This document shows, piece by piece, positions 7,930 to 16,920 of a stretch of DNA of 64,000 bases. The position numbers and the translations under genes are program-made. A model generated the notes under the pieces. It was not told the DNA's origin, made no database searches, and saw only the letters and a program-made list of their open reading frames with translations. Numbering within the stretch: position 1 is the stretch's first letter; the number at the start of each line of letters is the position of its first letter. This DNA is from Planctomycetota bacterium (GTDB taxonomy: Bacteria; Planctomycetota; MHYJ01; JACQXL01), in NCBI GenBank assembly GCA_016235865.1, contig JACRIK010000030.1:124001-188000 (forward strand), in the 5' to 3' direction.

Positions 7930-9618
7930 ATGACTAACAAAGCACTAATTGTTATTGTCAGTGCGCTGATCCTGGGCATGGCCATATCAGACACGGCATT
8001 CAGCGCCAGCCCGGCCCAGGACCTGCAGAACGCCATCCAGAAGAGTGATATCAAAGCGGTCAGGAAGGCAGTGGAGGAGCTGGTCCGGCAGAACGACGAG
8101 ACCGCCTTTAATGCGCTGTCCTCAGCCGCTCTGGGCCTGGAAGGCAAGCCGGAGAGCGCGGATGCCTACTGGGGTATCCTGAACGGCATCGGTCGACTGA
8201 CCAATAAAGATGTCATTCCCAAGATAACCAATCTTATCCTCAAACACAAGGACAGCGACCTGGGCCGGTCGCTCCTGTTTGCCATGCGGAATAACCAGTC
8301 GCCGGATGTGATTCCACTGCTTAACGCGGTTATTGAAAAGGGCACCTATGAAATGAAACTGGCAGCCATCCGCCAACTCGGCAATATCCGGATAAAAGAG
8401 TCGGTCGAGGCGCTGATTAACCTGCTCAAGACCATTGACGAGAAGGATAAGAGCAAGAAAGAACTGCTGGATTATGTCTATGCCTCTCTGAACGACCTGA
8501 CCCGGCAGCCGGATAAGTTCCATACCAATTACACGCTCTGGATGGAGTGGTGGGAGAAGAGCAAGGACAAACCCGCGGCCGAGATTATCGTGCAGAAGAA
8601 GATCTTTAGCGGCGAGGGCAATGTGGACAAATACCGGCCGATGACCGCGGCCCAGTCATTGGAAAAGGACAAGGTCATCGTGGTGCGCAATGACCGGTGC
8701 GATGAGAATATCAAGAAGGCCGGCGGCAAGGGGTTTGACTGCAACTTTGACCATATCCAGGATATCCTGGCGGCTCTCAATATCCCCTATACGCTCATTG
8801 GCAAATCAGAGCTGGAAAAGGAGTCGTATTCGCTGGATGACAAATGGGCGCTGGTATTTAACTGTAACTTGTTTGCCGAGCATTGTTGCAATCCGGAGCA
8901 TCTCAAACTGCCGCCTCCCAAGAAGAAACTGGACCTGGTCCGGCTCTGGCAGTGTCCGGGCACGGAGAATCACATCAATCACAAGACCGAACTGAGCGAC
9001 AAGACCATCAAGAAAATCAAGCGTTTCGTGGAGACCGGCGGGTATCTGTTTACCGAAGACCTTAACATAATGGAAATCGTCCAGCGGGCCTTTCCCAAGA
9101 CCATATCCCAGAGCGCGTTTATCAGCGAGCGAACGGTCAGGATACTGCCCGAACCGGCCGCGGTGTTGCATCCCTACTTGAAATATGTCTTTGAGGCGCC
9201 GCCCATTGCCCAGCCACCGGCTATGGGGCAACCGGCTCCGTCCGGAGAGACCCGTTCGGTGCCGGCGCCTGGTGCATTAGCGCTGGAGTCCGAATGGCAG
9301 ATAGACGACGAGAGCCCGAATATCAAAATCAATAGTCAATCGGATGTGGTTGTGCTGATAACCAGTCCCCAGATAGCCAAGCAGTATAAAGACGAAGGCG
9401 CGGTGGCCGTGACCTTCAGGGTGATTGACCCGTCTTTCCAGGCCACGGGCGGCAAAGACATAAATTACCTGCCGGGCGGCCGGGTATTGCACGTGATGAG
9501 CCATTTCGGGCACCAGCGGTCCAAGGTGAGCGAATTCGCCTTGCAGAATCTGCTGGTAAACTTCCTGGAAGAGCTGGGCCAGCATAAACCCAAGGCGCCC
9601 AAGACGGTGAAGAAATAG
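7930..9618 (+). CDS. Secreted HEAT-repeat protein with C-terminal GATase1/DUF4159-like domain
   Basis: 562 residues. Residues 1-24 are a signal peptide. Residues about 30-200 are HEAT-like helical repeats (VIPLLNAVIEKG, IKESVEALINLLK). From about residue 235 to 440 there is a Rossmann-like region with DILAALNIPYTLI, a Cys-rich stretch (NCNLFAEHCCNPEH) and VETGGYLFTEDLN, which resembles DUF4159/glutamine-amidotransferase-fold domains. The C-terminus includes VLHVMSHFG. Such proteins occur in Planctomycetota with MoxR/vWA/ExbD clusters, and an ExbD gene follows. No catalytic residue is certain; role unknown, probably periplasmic. GAGAGGCG precedes the ATG. Confidence 0.65.
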   Translation: MTNKALIVIVSALILGMAISDTAFSASPAQDLQNAIQKSDIKAVRKAVEELVRQNDETAFNALSSAALGLEGKPESADAYWGILNGIGRLTNKDVIPKITNLILKHKDSDLGRSLLFAMRNNQSPDVIPLLNAVIEKGTYEMKLAAIRQLGNIRIKESVEALINLLKTIDEKDKSKKELLDYVYASLNDLTRQPDKFHTNYTLWMEWWEKSKDKPAAEIIVQKKIFSGEGNVDKYRPMTAAQSLEKDKVIVVRNDRCDENIKKAGGKGFDCNFDHIQDILAALNIPYTLIGKSELEKESYSLDDKWALVFNCNLFAEHCCNPEHLKLPPPKKKLDLVRLWQCPGTENHINHKTELSDKTIKKIKRFVETGGYLFTEDLNIMEIVQRAFPKTISQSAFISERTVRILPEPAAVLHPYLKYVFEAPPIAQPPAMGQPAPSGETRSVPAPGALALESEWQIDDESPNIKINSQSDVVVLITSPQIAKQYKDEGAVAVTFRVIDPSFQATGGKDINYLPGGRVLHVMSHFGHQRSKVSEFALQNLLVNFLEELGQHKPKAPKTVKK

Positions 9619-9727
9619 AGTAGAAATTAGAAATTATTTAGTCTGAAAGGGTGTTTAATACGTTTATATATATGTAGTCCTGATGTTGCTATGCTCATCG
9701 GGATCTAAAATGGTGTGCCGTTTTAAT

Positions 9728-9783
9728 CCCGGCAAAAACTGCCGGGATAAGAGCCAGTACGGCGCTTTGCTTCTACTGGCTCT
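9728..9783 (+). promoter_or_regulatory. Two-hairpin leader (copy 2)
   Basis: CCCGGCAAAAACTGCCGGG followed by ATAA, then AGAGCCAGTA pairing with TACTGGCTCT. The strong ribosome binding site AAAAGGAGGTG starts at the next base, so folding of the second stem could affect translation of the ExbD gene. See copy 1 at 7861-7915. Confidence 0.45.
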
Positions 9784-9798
9784 AAAAGGAGGTGTTAT

Positions 9799-10293
9799 AT
9801 GAGAATAAAAAGAGTTAATATGTCCGATGGGGCCGGGATGAATATGACCCCGATGATTGATATCGTGTTCCAGCTGATTGTTTTCCTGATGCTGGCTAGT
9901 GATTTTGCCAACCTGAAAATCGATGCCTTGAATCTTCCGGTGGCCGAGGTGGCCACCTCGGACGACCATCCTGACCCGAACCGGGTGACGGTCAACATTT
10001 TGCATGAACCGCCCGTCGGCCTGGTCTGCAGCCAGTTGGAATACGACCATGAGAAACTAATCAGGACGTGCAACAGCGATGCGCACTGGAAGATAAAGGT
10101 CAACGGTGAAGAATTAACCCAGGTGCGGTTAAAGGAGATTCTGACCGTGGAGGGTAATATAAATAAAGACAAACCCTTGATGATCAGGCCGGACAGCGGG
10201 GCGCCGTACCGGTTCCTGGCCTCGGTATTACAGGCCGCATCTGAGGCGAAACTGTGGAATATGGAAATCGGTGCCAGGCGGCCGGCGAAATAG
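9799..10293 (+). CDS. ExbD/TolR family biopolymer transport protein
   Basis: 164 residues. MNMTPMIDIVFQLIVFLML (residues 14-32) is the single membrane helix of the family, with the conserved proton-path Asp in PMIDIVF. The remainder is a periplasmic domain ending with VLQAASEAKLWNMEIGAR. ExbD works with ExbB/MotA-type proteins to couple proton flow to envelope work. No exbB or tonB gene is near, so the partner must be elsewhere. AAAAGGAGGTG precedes the ATG. Inserted-looking residues around the cysteines (CSQLEYDHEKLIRTC) are unusual and could form a disulphide. Confidence 0.85.
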   Translation: MRIKRVNMSDGAGMNMTPMIDIVFQLIVFLMLASDFANLKIDALNLPVAEVATSDDHPDPNRVTVNILHEPPVGLVCSQLEYDHEKLIRTCNSDAHWKIKVNGEELTQVRLKEILTVEGNINKDKPLMIRPDSGAPYRFLASVLQAASEAKLWNMEIGARRPAK

Positions 10294-10364
10294 TCAATAA
10301 GTTGAGAAGTTGATAGGTTCGGTGGCGCGGTCCTTTCGGGTTGACAAGTAAATTCCTTATCAAC

Positions 10365-11486
10365 TTATTTACTTATGTTTTGATAGATTTCTTGTGTGAG
10401 CCTGACGGTCCGTTCCAGGGTAAATTGTTGTTCAACTTTCGCGCGGGCGGATTGGCCGAATCGTTCCCGGAGTTGCCGGTCTTTGGCCAGTTTCAGGATG
10501 GCCTGCGTCAGATTATTGGGCGTATCGTCAATGACCAATCCGTTCTTATCATCATCCACAATCTCCGGCAGGATGCCCCGATTGGCCACGATGAGCGGTT
10601 TGCCGGATGCCATTATTTCCAGCGCCGCTCGGCACGAGCCGTCCGAACCCGGTACCAGGAATAATCCGAAGTCAAAGGTGTTGAGTATGTCCAGATAATC
10701 ATTAGTCCGGTATCCGGCTGAGATAACATTGTTCTCTAATCCGAGCCGTTTGACCGGTTCGGTGACTAATTGATTATAATAAGTGCCTCTGCCGACAACG
10801 ACCAACTTGACATTGGGCATCTCTTTTATAATTGATTGCATTGCTTCTATTATAATATGGAATCTGCGGTGGCGCTGAACCCGGGCCACGATGCCGATGA
10901 CGATGTCGTTTCCTTTGATATTAGTCAGGCAGACGGGTTTTGTGCTGTTGGTAAATACGGAGATATCAATGCCGGAAGGGATGGCGGCAGTTTTTTCCGG
11001 CGCCAGGCCGAAGTTCTTTCGGTCCGTCTCTGCCAGGTTTTTGGATAGAGTGATATAGCCGTTAATGGCTTTCTTCATCAGGGATTTGTTGGTCCAGGTC
11101 GATTCCAGCGGATAGCCCTTGTGGTTAGTGCGGATGATTTTAACAGTAGGGAATCTGGTCTTTAGTTTCGAGGCGTAGTAGTGGTCCAGTGCGCTGTGGC
11201 AGTGGATGATATCAAAGTTATGGCTCGCCTCGATATATTTCGCCAACGCATTTATATGTGGCTTGAGATAAAATATGGACAGGTATTTGGCAGGGGTAGC
11301 CAGGGTCAACAGGGGAATGCCGGCTTGGGCTGCCTTAGAAGGGAGCGTTCTGTCCTTGTTATCAGGAGCGGCCAGGCAGGCAATATGAATTTCCAGCCCC
11401 TGGGTTTTCAAGCCCTTGCAGAGATTGAGCACCGGCTCGCTCGGCCCGGTCCATTTCCAGTCGTTATATAGATGGAGTACCTTCAT
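10365..11486 (-). CDS. Family 4 glycosyltransferase
   Basis: 373 residues with two Rossmann domains. The N-terminal half contains NLCKGLKTQGLEIHIACLA. The C-terminal half holds IGIVARVQRHRRFHIIIEAM, VVGRGTYYNQLV and the GT4 donor-binding segment GSDGSCRAALEIMASGKPLI. It would transfer a sugar from a nucleotide donor in the cytoplasm, perhaps to a surface glycan; the acceptor is unknown. No other glycan gene lies nearby. The ATG has no Shine-Dalgarno sequence but lies 6 bases after a good -10 hexamer, suggesting a leaderless message. Confidence 0.85.
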   Translation of the reverse strand: MKVLHLYNDWKWTGPSEPVLNLCKGLKTQGLEIHIACLAAPDNKDRTLPSKAAQAGIPLLTLATPAKYLSIFYLKPHINALAKYIEASHNFDIIHCHSALDHYYASKLKTRFPTVKIIRTNHKGYPLESTWTNKSLMKKAINGYITLSKNLAETDRKNFGLAPEKTAAIPSGIDISVFTNSTKPVCLTNIKGNDIVIGIVARVQRHRRFHIIIEAMQSIIKEMPNVKLVVVGRGTYYNQLVTEPVKRLGLENNVISAGYRTNDYLDILNTFDFGLFLVPGSDGSCRAALEIMASGKPLIVANRGILPEIVDDDKNGLVIDDTPNNLTQAILKLAKDRQLRERFGQSARAKVEQQFTLERTVRLTQEIYQNISK

Positions 11487-11492
11487 ACAAGA

Positions 11493-11521
11493 ACTATAAT
11501 ATCTTGTTTATTATAAGGCAA
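11493..11521 (-). promoter_or_regulatory. Probable leaderless promoter of the glycosyltransferase gene
   Basis: Read on the minus strand: TTGCCT, 17 bases, TATAGT, then 6 bases to the ATG at 11486. Transcription would start at or next to the start codon. Confidence 0.5.
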
Positions 11522-11542
11522 GTAAATCAGGAGGTGAATCAG

Positions 11543-11596
11543 CCACAAAGGCACCAAGACACGAAGTTTTAGTGTCTTAGTGTCTTCGTGGTAAAA
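11543..11596. repeat. CCACAAAGGCACC-type palindromic repeat
   Basis: GCCACAAAGGCACCAAGACAC faces GTGTCTTCGTGG. The same outer arms surround nested repeats at 32498-32654, and the right-arm type recurs after the repeat at 57060-57182. Confidence 0.65.
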
Positions 11597-11610
11597 TAGG
11601 ACTATTGGAA

Positions 11611-12990
11611 TCAGAACTTGACGCAGGTGCCGTTGTGTTCCTTGGCAATCTGTTCCATCAACGCCGCATCAACCCCATACATCTGGCCCATGCCGGAGGC
11701 ACCCATGGCTTCGGCCACGCCGAAGTCGAGCGCAATGGTATTGATGCGTATCTTTCTAGTTTGGTTGAGGATGCGCAGGGCGGCCAGGATATCGTCCGGG
11801 TTGGTGTATTTGCCCCGGTTGGCCGTGCCATCGGTCATCAGGCAGATGGTGTAAGGATTGGGCACGCCGCTGGTAATGACGATTTTCTGGCCCTGGCTGG
11901 CGGCAGTGGATTGCCCGAGGAGCGACATTTCCACCGCATCATAGATGTTGGTATAGGCGCCGAGTTTGCCGGGCGCCTGCATGGTGCCGGGCTTGACGCC
12001 GTCCAGCCATTTAAAGGCCGCCTCTTTGTTCTCCGCGACCGGGACAAGAGCGTCCTGGAATTTACCGACCCGCTCGGAATAAGCGATGATATTGAATTTT
12101 ACGGCCGGCTTGGCTTTGGCCATCACTTCCAATGATTGCTTGAGTTGCTCCACCAGCTTGTCCCACCTGTCCTTGCCATCCTTATTCTTGCCTTCCATTG
12201 AGGTGCTGGTATCAATCACGAATACCACGTCGCCTTCCAGCGGGATATCAAAGAAGGAAAAAGTGCCGCCCATTTTATTTTTATTATCGCCTTCAGTGCC
12301 GGTCTGGACCATCAGCTGGTTGATGGCTTCGGAGATATCGTTTCTGAGGCGGCCGGTTTCCTTGTTGAGCCGGGGCCGGAGCACATTCAGGGCTTTCTGC
12401 TTGGCTTCGTCATCCTTGAGCTTGGCCAGGTAGCTGATGGCGCTGACCTTGACCTCCCAGGCCTTGGACTCCAGGCAGCCGGTAATTATATCCAATGCTT
12501 CAGGCGGCGATGATTCAGCCAGCGCATCAATCGCCGCAATCTTGACGAGGTTGTCGCTGTTTTTGAGGAGTTCCAGGAGCAGGGGCTTAGCTCCGTCGGC
12601 TGATATTTTTCCGAGCGACTGAATCAATATTATCTTCTCGGGCAGTTTGGTTTTCTTGGTGGCGGTAATCAATTCATCTACGGCGATGGGGTCGCTTAAT
12701 CTGGAAAGAGAACTGGCCACGATATCGATATTGAGCAATTCATTTTCTTTCAGCTCCCGGGCCAGTACGGTGTCAATCAGGACCTTGACTATGCCGGGGT
12801 GGTCGGTTTCGGCTAACTTGCGGATGGCAATGGCCCGTTCCACCGATGTCTTGGCTTTGTTATATTCGTCTAAAAATTCCGCCTGGGCCTGTTTCCATTC
12901 TTTATCCGGAATGGCGCTGAAAATATAGCCCGCGACGAATAAACCGGCCATGAAAACTAAAACGGCTGATATGAGATGTTTCTTTGCCAT
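11611..12990 (-). CDS. HEAT-repeat and von Willebrand factor A domain protein
   Basis: 459 residues. Residues 7-26 form a signal or anchor segment. Residues 50-230 are HEAT-like repeats. The vWA domain starts near residue 250 with the metal-binding MIDAS motif DTSTS (Asp260, Ser262, Ser264) and continues with LMTDGTANRGKYTNPDDI. The C-terminus is QIAKEHNGTCVKF. vWA domains bind proteins through a metal ion; the likely place is the periplasm. AGGAGG precedes the ATG. It resembles the secreted HEAT protein at 7930 in using HEAT repeats, and the two may act in related envelope processes, which is inference. Confidence 0.8.
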   Translation of the reverse strand: MAKKHLISAVLVFMAGLFVAGYIFSAIPDKEWKQAQAEFLDEYNKAKTSVERAIAIRKLAETDHPGIVKVLIDTVLARELKENELLNIDIVASSLSRLSDPIAVDELITATKKTKLPEKIILIQSLGKISADGAKPLLLELLKNSDNLVKIAAIDALAESSPPEALDIITGCLESKAWEVKVSAISYLAKLKDDEAKQKALNVLRPRLNKETGRLRNDISEAINQLMVQTGTEGDNKNKMGGTFSFFDIPLEGDVVFVIDTSTSMEGKNKDGKDRWDKLVEQLKQSLEVMAKAKPAVKFNIIAYSERVGKFQDALVPVAENKEAAFKWLDGVKPGTMQAPGKLGAYTNIYDAVEMSLLGQSTAASQGQKIVITSGVPNPYTICLMTDGTANRGKYTNPDDILAALRILNQTRKIRINTIALDFGVAEAMGASGMGQMYGVDAALMEQIAKEHNGTCVKF

Positions 12991-13017
12991 AATAATCCTC
13001 CTACTATAAATATAACC

Positions 13018-15456
13018 TTACTTATGTTTATTTTCAAGGTTTTCTTCATTATCCTGATGATTAGGCGAATCGTCTTTCGGAGGCGGTTCCTGGTTGCCGT
13101 CGCCTTTCTTGTCTTCCTCTTTAATGCCTTCCTTAGGCAGTTCTTTTGCTTTTTCCAGTTCAATATCCACAAACCGGCTCTTGCCTTTGCGCTCGATGGT
13201 GAATCTGAGCTTGGTTTGTTTTTCCTCTTTGATTAGTTTTTCCATTAGCTTTTTGTATTCATCCACCGAAGAGCCGATAGGCTGCTCGTTGATTTTGGTA
13301 AGCAGTTCGAATGACCTGAGTTTGCCGATAGCCGCTTTGCTGCCTTCTTCCACCTTGCTGATAATCACGGCTTTATAGTCAGGCGCCAGGCGGAGGTGGT
13401 GCTTGACTTCGTAGGTGAGGTCTTTGACGGTGATGCCGATGGTTTCGTCCTTGTATTTATCGGAGCTGTCAAAGTCATAGGGCGTTTTTTCCAGCACGAA
13501 ATCCTGTTTCAGTTCCTGGTTATCGCGCCAGTAAGTGAGCGTAATCTTCTTGCCGGCGCCGATGCGGGTGAGAATCTGGGTGAAATAGTTATTGCGGCTG
13601 GGCCAGGGCGAGATGCCATAACTGCCCATATCAATATCAGGGTTGTCATTGCCGCCGTAGCGCGACAGGTAATCATAAGGATTGGGGTTATTGCCGCCTT
13701 TTAATTCAATCGGGTCATCCTTGCCTTCCTCCTGGACTTTGAGCAGGATATCGCCGGTCTTGAGCCCGGATTTTTCAGCCGGCGATTCCGGATAAATGTG
13801 ATTGATTAACAGACCCATTTCACCGTTACGGGTCGCCTTCTGGCAGCCCAGCTGCTCGGTTAATTCCTTGTTCAGGGCCTGGAATTCCACGCCCAGGCAG
13901 ACAATCCTTTTCATCTCGCGGTCAGAAAGCGGGATTAACTGCAGGTCAAAATGCGCCGTGGGCGTGATAAGGGAATCCTTTAATTCATTGAAGAAGAACA
14001 CCTTGCCGGAGCCGTTGTTATAATCATAGCGGTAATTGCGGTAATTATAGCGGTTTCCATCTGATGACAGGGTTTCGGATAAATCCCGTTTTTCTTCCAT
14101 CAGGATGCCCATTAATTCATTGTTGCTGTTAACGAAAACGGTTCCGGTCTTCCGGTTGGAATAAGGGGTATACTGGAGACGGTTTTTATATCCTTTGGAA
14201 ACCCAGAAAAACCTGTCGTAGCCGACCTTTTCATGGCGCTTGTCGAATTTCTCTTTGACATTGATGGCATAGACGGTTCGACCATAGGTGGGCAGGGGCG
14301 ATTTATAAATGTTCGGGGCATTGGTAACGGCGTTATCCGGGACCTTTATAAGCATCGCGCCGAAGTCCTTGAATACGCCCATGAATTCTGCCGGAGAATA
14401 TTTATCTCCTATCAGCACCTCAACATTTTCAATCCGGTGGATTAAATCCTGTTCCAGGGTATCAGGTATGAGAATCCTGTTTTTATCAATAACCAGGCCG
14501 TATAGTTTCTTGTCGGCGACGGTCAGGTCGTTGTCTTCATCATCCCGGCCGGGCCGGTAACTTCTTGAGGTCGCGGCAAACCGGGCATAAGGGGAGCCGC
14601 CCTTTTCCTGTTCCTGCTGGCGGAATTTGAACTTGATTTCCAGGATGTAGTTTAGATATTCCTTTTTCAGCTCTTCTGTTTTCCGGTCCAGGTCATTAAA
14701 GGTGATGAGCGTATTTTCCATCAAATCAGAGCCGCGCCAGCCGTAGAGATTGCCGTTAACTTCAATCCGTCCTTCCAGCGGGTAGCCGATGACATCGCCC
14801 TTTTCATCAAAAAGAAGCGAGTCATCGTAGACATTCTCGCTTCCTTCCTGGCGGCTTCTTTTCCGGGTGACCTGGAAGAATGGTTTGGTTTTATCAGATG
14901 CCAGGAACGGTTCGTTCAATGATAAGCTGGCCGGCATGACTCGCACGAACCAGTTCTCATTTTCCTTGAAAATCCCGGCGGCATATAATTTACGGGAAGT
15001 GTCCATTACTCCGGGAGACGCGAATTTGACCCCGCCAGCCGGTTTTTTGTCGCCTTTGATGTTTAAGAATAAAGCAGAATAGTCCTGGAGGAATCCTTTC
15101 ATTTCCGCTTCATATTCGGCGCCGGCAGAATCAATGACGGTTATCTTCTTGATGTATTTCCGTTCCATCATGTAATCTGTCAACAGGACCATTCCTTCAG
15201 AGCCGATGAGCACTCCGGCGGTGTCCCAGGTCATTTTCTCTGATATGAATTGAGAAATCCAATTGTTTTCCATGTCCCTTTTCCCCTCCTCGGGGTCTTT
15301 CTGGAACTCGAAACGGATCTGAACCAATGCCGCGCGGGCCGTGGCCGATATCTTTGTTTTTATGCTGGCATCATTATCCGGTTTTTCTTCCGGCGCCGCA
15401 TTGAGCCAGCAGGCCGCCGCGAGGATGAATAATCCGACGACTATTTTTTTGTACAT
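13018..15456 (-). CDS. HtrA-like PDZ protein with degenerate, probably inactive protease domain
   Basis: 812 residues with a signal peptide (1-20). Residues 40-300 align with the HtrA trypsin fold, but the histidine position in GVLIGSEGMVLLTDYMM holds Tyr95. Asp125 is kept (QDYSALFLNI), and no GNSGG serine motif is present. A second protease-like region follows (IPDTLEQDLIHRIENVEVLI, then FKDFGAMLIKVP), also without catalytic motifs. Two PDZ domains lie near residues 555-690 (GLLINHIYPESPAEKSGLKT) and 690-785 (AVIISKVEEGSKAAIGKL). The tail is Lys/Glu/Asp/Pro-rich. GGAGGTGA precedes the ATG. It lies 23 bases downstream of an intact HtrA gene, suggesting an adaptor or substrate-presenting partner (inference). 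Confidence 0.75.
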   Translation of the reverse strand: MYKKIVVGLFILAAACWLNAAPEEKPDNDASIKTKISATARAALVQIRFEFQKDPEEGKRDMENNWISQFISEKMTWDTAGVLIGSEGMVLLTDYMMERKYIKKITVIDSAGAEYEAEMKGFLQDYSALFLNIKGDKKPAGGVKFASPGVMDTSRKLYAAGIFKENENWFVRVMPASLSLNEPFLASDKTKPFFQVTRKRSRQEGSENVYDDSLLFDEKGDVIGYPLEGRIEVNGNLYGWRGSDLMENTLITFNDLDRKTEELKKEYLNYILEIKFKFRQQEQEKGGSPYARFAATSRSYRPGRDDEDNDLTVADKKLYGLVIDKNRILIPDTLEQDLIHRIENVEVLIGDKYSPAEFMGVFKDFGAMLIKVPDNAVTNAPNIYKSPLPTYGRTVYAINVKEKFDKRHEKVGYDRFFWVSKGYKNRLQYTPYSNRKTGTVFVNSNNELMGILMEEKRDLSETLSSDGNRYNYRNYRYDYNNGSGKVFFFNELKDSLITPTAHFDLQLIPLSDREMKRIVCLGVEFQALNKELTEQLGCQKATRNGEMGLLINHIYPESPAEKSGLKTGDILLKVQEEGKDDPIELKGGNNPNPYDYLSRYGGNDNPDIDMGSYGISPWPSRNNYFTQILTRIGAGKKITLTYWRDNQELKQDFVLEKTPYDFDSSDKYKDETIGITVKDLTYEVKHHLRLAPDYKAVIISKVEEGSKAAIGKLRSFELLTKINEQPIGSSVDEYKKLMEKLIKEEKQTKLRFTIERKGKSRFVDIELEKAKELPKEGIKEEDKKGDGNQEPPPKDDSPNHQDNEENLENKHK

Positions 15457-15479
15457 AAGGTCACCTCCTTTTTTATCAG

Positions 15480-16844
15480 TTATTCTTTATCGTAATCCGT
15501 ATGATATTTCAATGGGATAAACATGGTCTTACCGTTACGGAGTGTTTCAATAAGCACTTTCTTTTCTCTTTTGTCATCCGCCATGATTTTCTCGTATATC
15601 TTTTTCATGTCGTCAAGAAATGTTATTTCCTGTTTGTCCACCTTGACGATGATCTCGCGCGTGTAAAACCCGGCATTGGACGCATTGCCCGGATACTGAA
15701 CTCCCTGGATGTAGATGCCTTTTTTGCGGAAGATGAATAAATCCGGGTCGGCGAATTCGTTAATCTCCTTGACGGTCATATCCCAGCGCTTGCAGTCAAA
15801 ATCATCGCCTTCCACCTTGCCTTTTTCCCGGGGAGTGATTTTAACGGTGAGGGTTTCCGCCCCGCGTTTAATCTGGAATTCGTTTTCCACATTCAGCGGC
15901 AGGTCGCCCAGGAACCAGCGGATTTCAGGCAGGTCGGTGTCATAAAGCCCGTTTATTTCCTTATTATTAATCTTGAGTATCAGATCGCCCGGTTTTAATC
16001 CGGCCCGCTGGGCCGGAGAGTTGTCGTCGATACTGGCCACCAGAACGCCCTTATCGCTGGCAAAGAATGTTTCCTTGTCAATATCGCGCAACGGCTGGAG
16101 CCGGATGCCGGTCCAGGAACGTTTTATCTCGCCGTCTTTCTTCAGGCGTTCCACCACTCTTTTTACGGTGTTAGAAGGCACCGAAAATGCCATGTCGCCG
16201 CCGAAGAATGAGCCCAAGGTGTTAATACCAACTATTTTGCCCGAAGTGTTGACCAGCGGGCCTCCGGAGTTGCCGGGATTGATAGAGGCGTCGGTTTGAA
16301 TCCATAAACTGTATTCACTGGACGTGTCTCCCAGGAAACGCCGGGCGTTGCCCACGATGCCGAGCGAGATAGAGCGCTCCAGGCCCCAGGGGGCGCCGAG
16401 CGCCATGACAAAATGGCCCTCTTTCAGTTCATCCGAATTGCCAAATTCCACATACGGGAATATCCCATTCTCTTTTTCCGCTTCTATTTTGATAAGGGCA
16501 ATATCAGTAGATTTATCGCGGCCAATCAGTTTTGCCGAAAGCATCCGGTTGTCAAAGAGCACGCATTTTATCCGGGTGGCTTTCTCAATCACGTGATTGT
16601 TGGTAACGGCGTAACCGTCCGGGCTGATCAGCACGCCGCTGCCCGCCACCAGAATCTGTTTGCGCTCGCCGCGTTCATATTCCTCAAGAACCGGTTTGAC
16701 GTAGATAAGCGCCGGAAAGACTTTTTCCTTGGTGTTCTCTATGATTGATTCAAAGTCAATACTGCGCGACGGTTTGTCTTCTGGCGTGGCCTGTAAAGCG
16801 AACAAACAACTGACAAGTGCTATTAGAAGAACAGCTTTTTTCAT
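15480..16844 (-). CDS. Serine endoprotease, HtrA/DegP family
   Basis: 454 residues: signal peptide (1-20), trypsin-like domain (about 35-240) with the full triad His84 (TNNHV), Asp114 (STDIALIKI) and Ser193 (NPGNSGGPL), then PDZ1 (about 245-345, GVLVASIDDNSPAQRAGLKPGD) and a weaker PDZ2 (about 365-450, IQGVQYPGNASNAGF). The enzyme degrades or refolds damaged envelope proteins in the periplasm. GGAGAG lies before the ATG. It is transcribed towards the pseudo-protease gene and probably forms an operon with it. Confidence 0.9.
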   Translation of the reverse strand: MKKAVLLIALVSCLFALQATPEDKPSRSIDFESIIENTKEKVFPALIYVKPVLEEYERGERKQILVAGSGVLISPDGYAVTNNHVIEKATRIKCVLFDNRMLSAKLIGRDKSTDIALIKIEAEKENGIFPYVEFGNSDELKEGHFVMALGAPWGLERSISLGIVGNARRFLGDTSSEYSLWIQTDASINPGNSGGPLVNTSGKIVGINTLGSFFGGDMAFSVPSNTVKRVVERLKKDGEIKRSWTGIRLQPLRDIDKETFFASDKGVLVASIDDNSPAQRAGLKPGDLILKINNKEINGLYDTDLPEIRWFLGDLPLNVENEFQIKRGAETLTVKITPREKGKVEGDDFDCKRWDMTVKEINEFADPDLFIFRKKGIYIQGVQYPGNASNAGFYTREIIVKVDKQEITFLDDMKKIYEKIMADDKREKKVLIETLRNGKTMFIPLKYHTDYDKE

Positions 16845-16920
16845 TATCTACTCTCCTTTCTTGAAGTGTCGTAAGAATTCTAACATTGCATGAAAGAATT
16901 AGCAACTATTTTCTATTATA

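Noticed and set aside
9710-9802. 30-codon frame overlapping the ExbD start (ATGA)
   Set aside because: It spans both leader hairpins and has no clear ribosome binding site, so coupling looks accidental.
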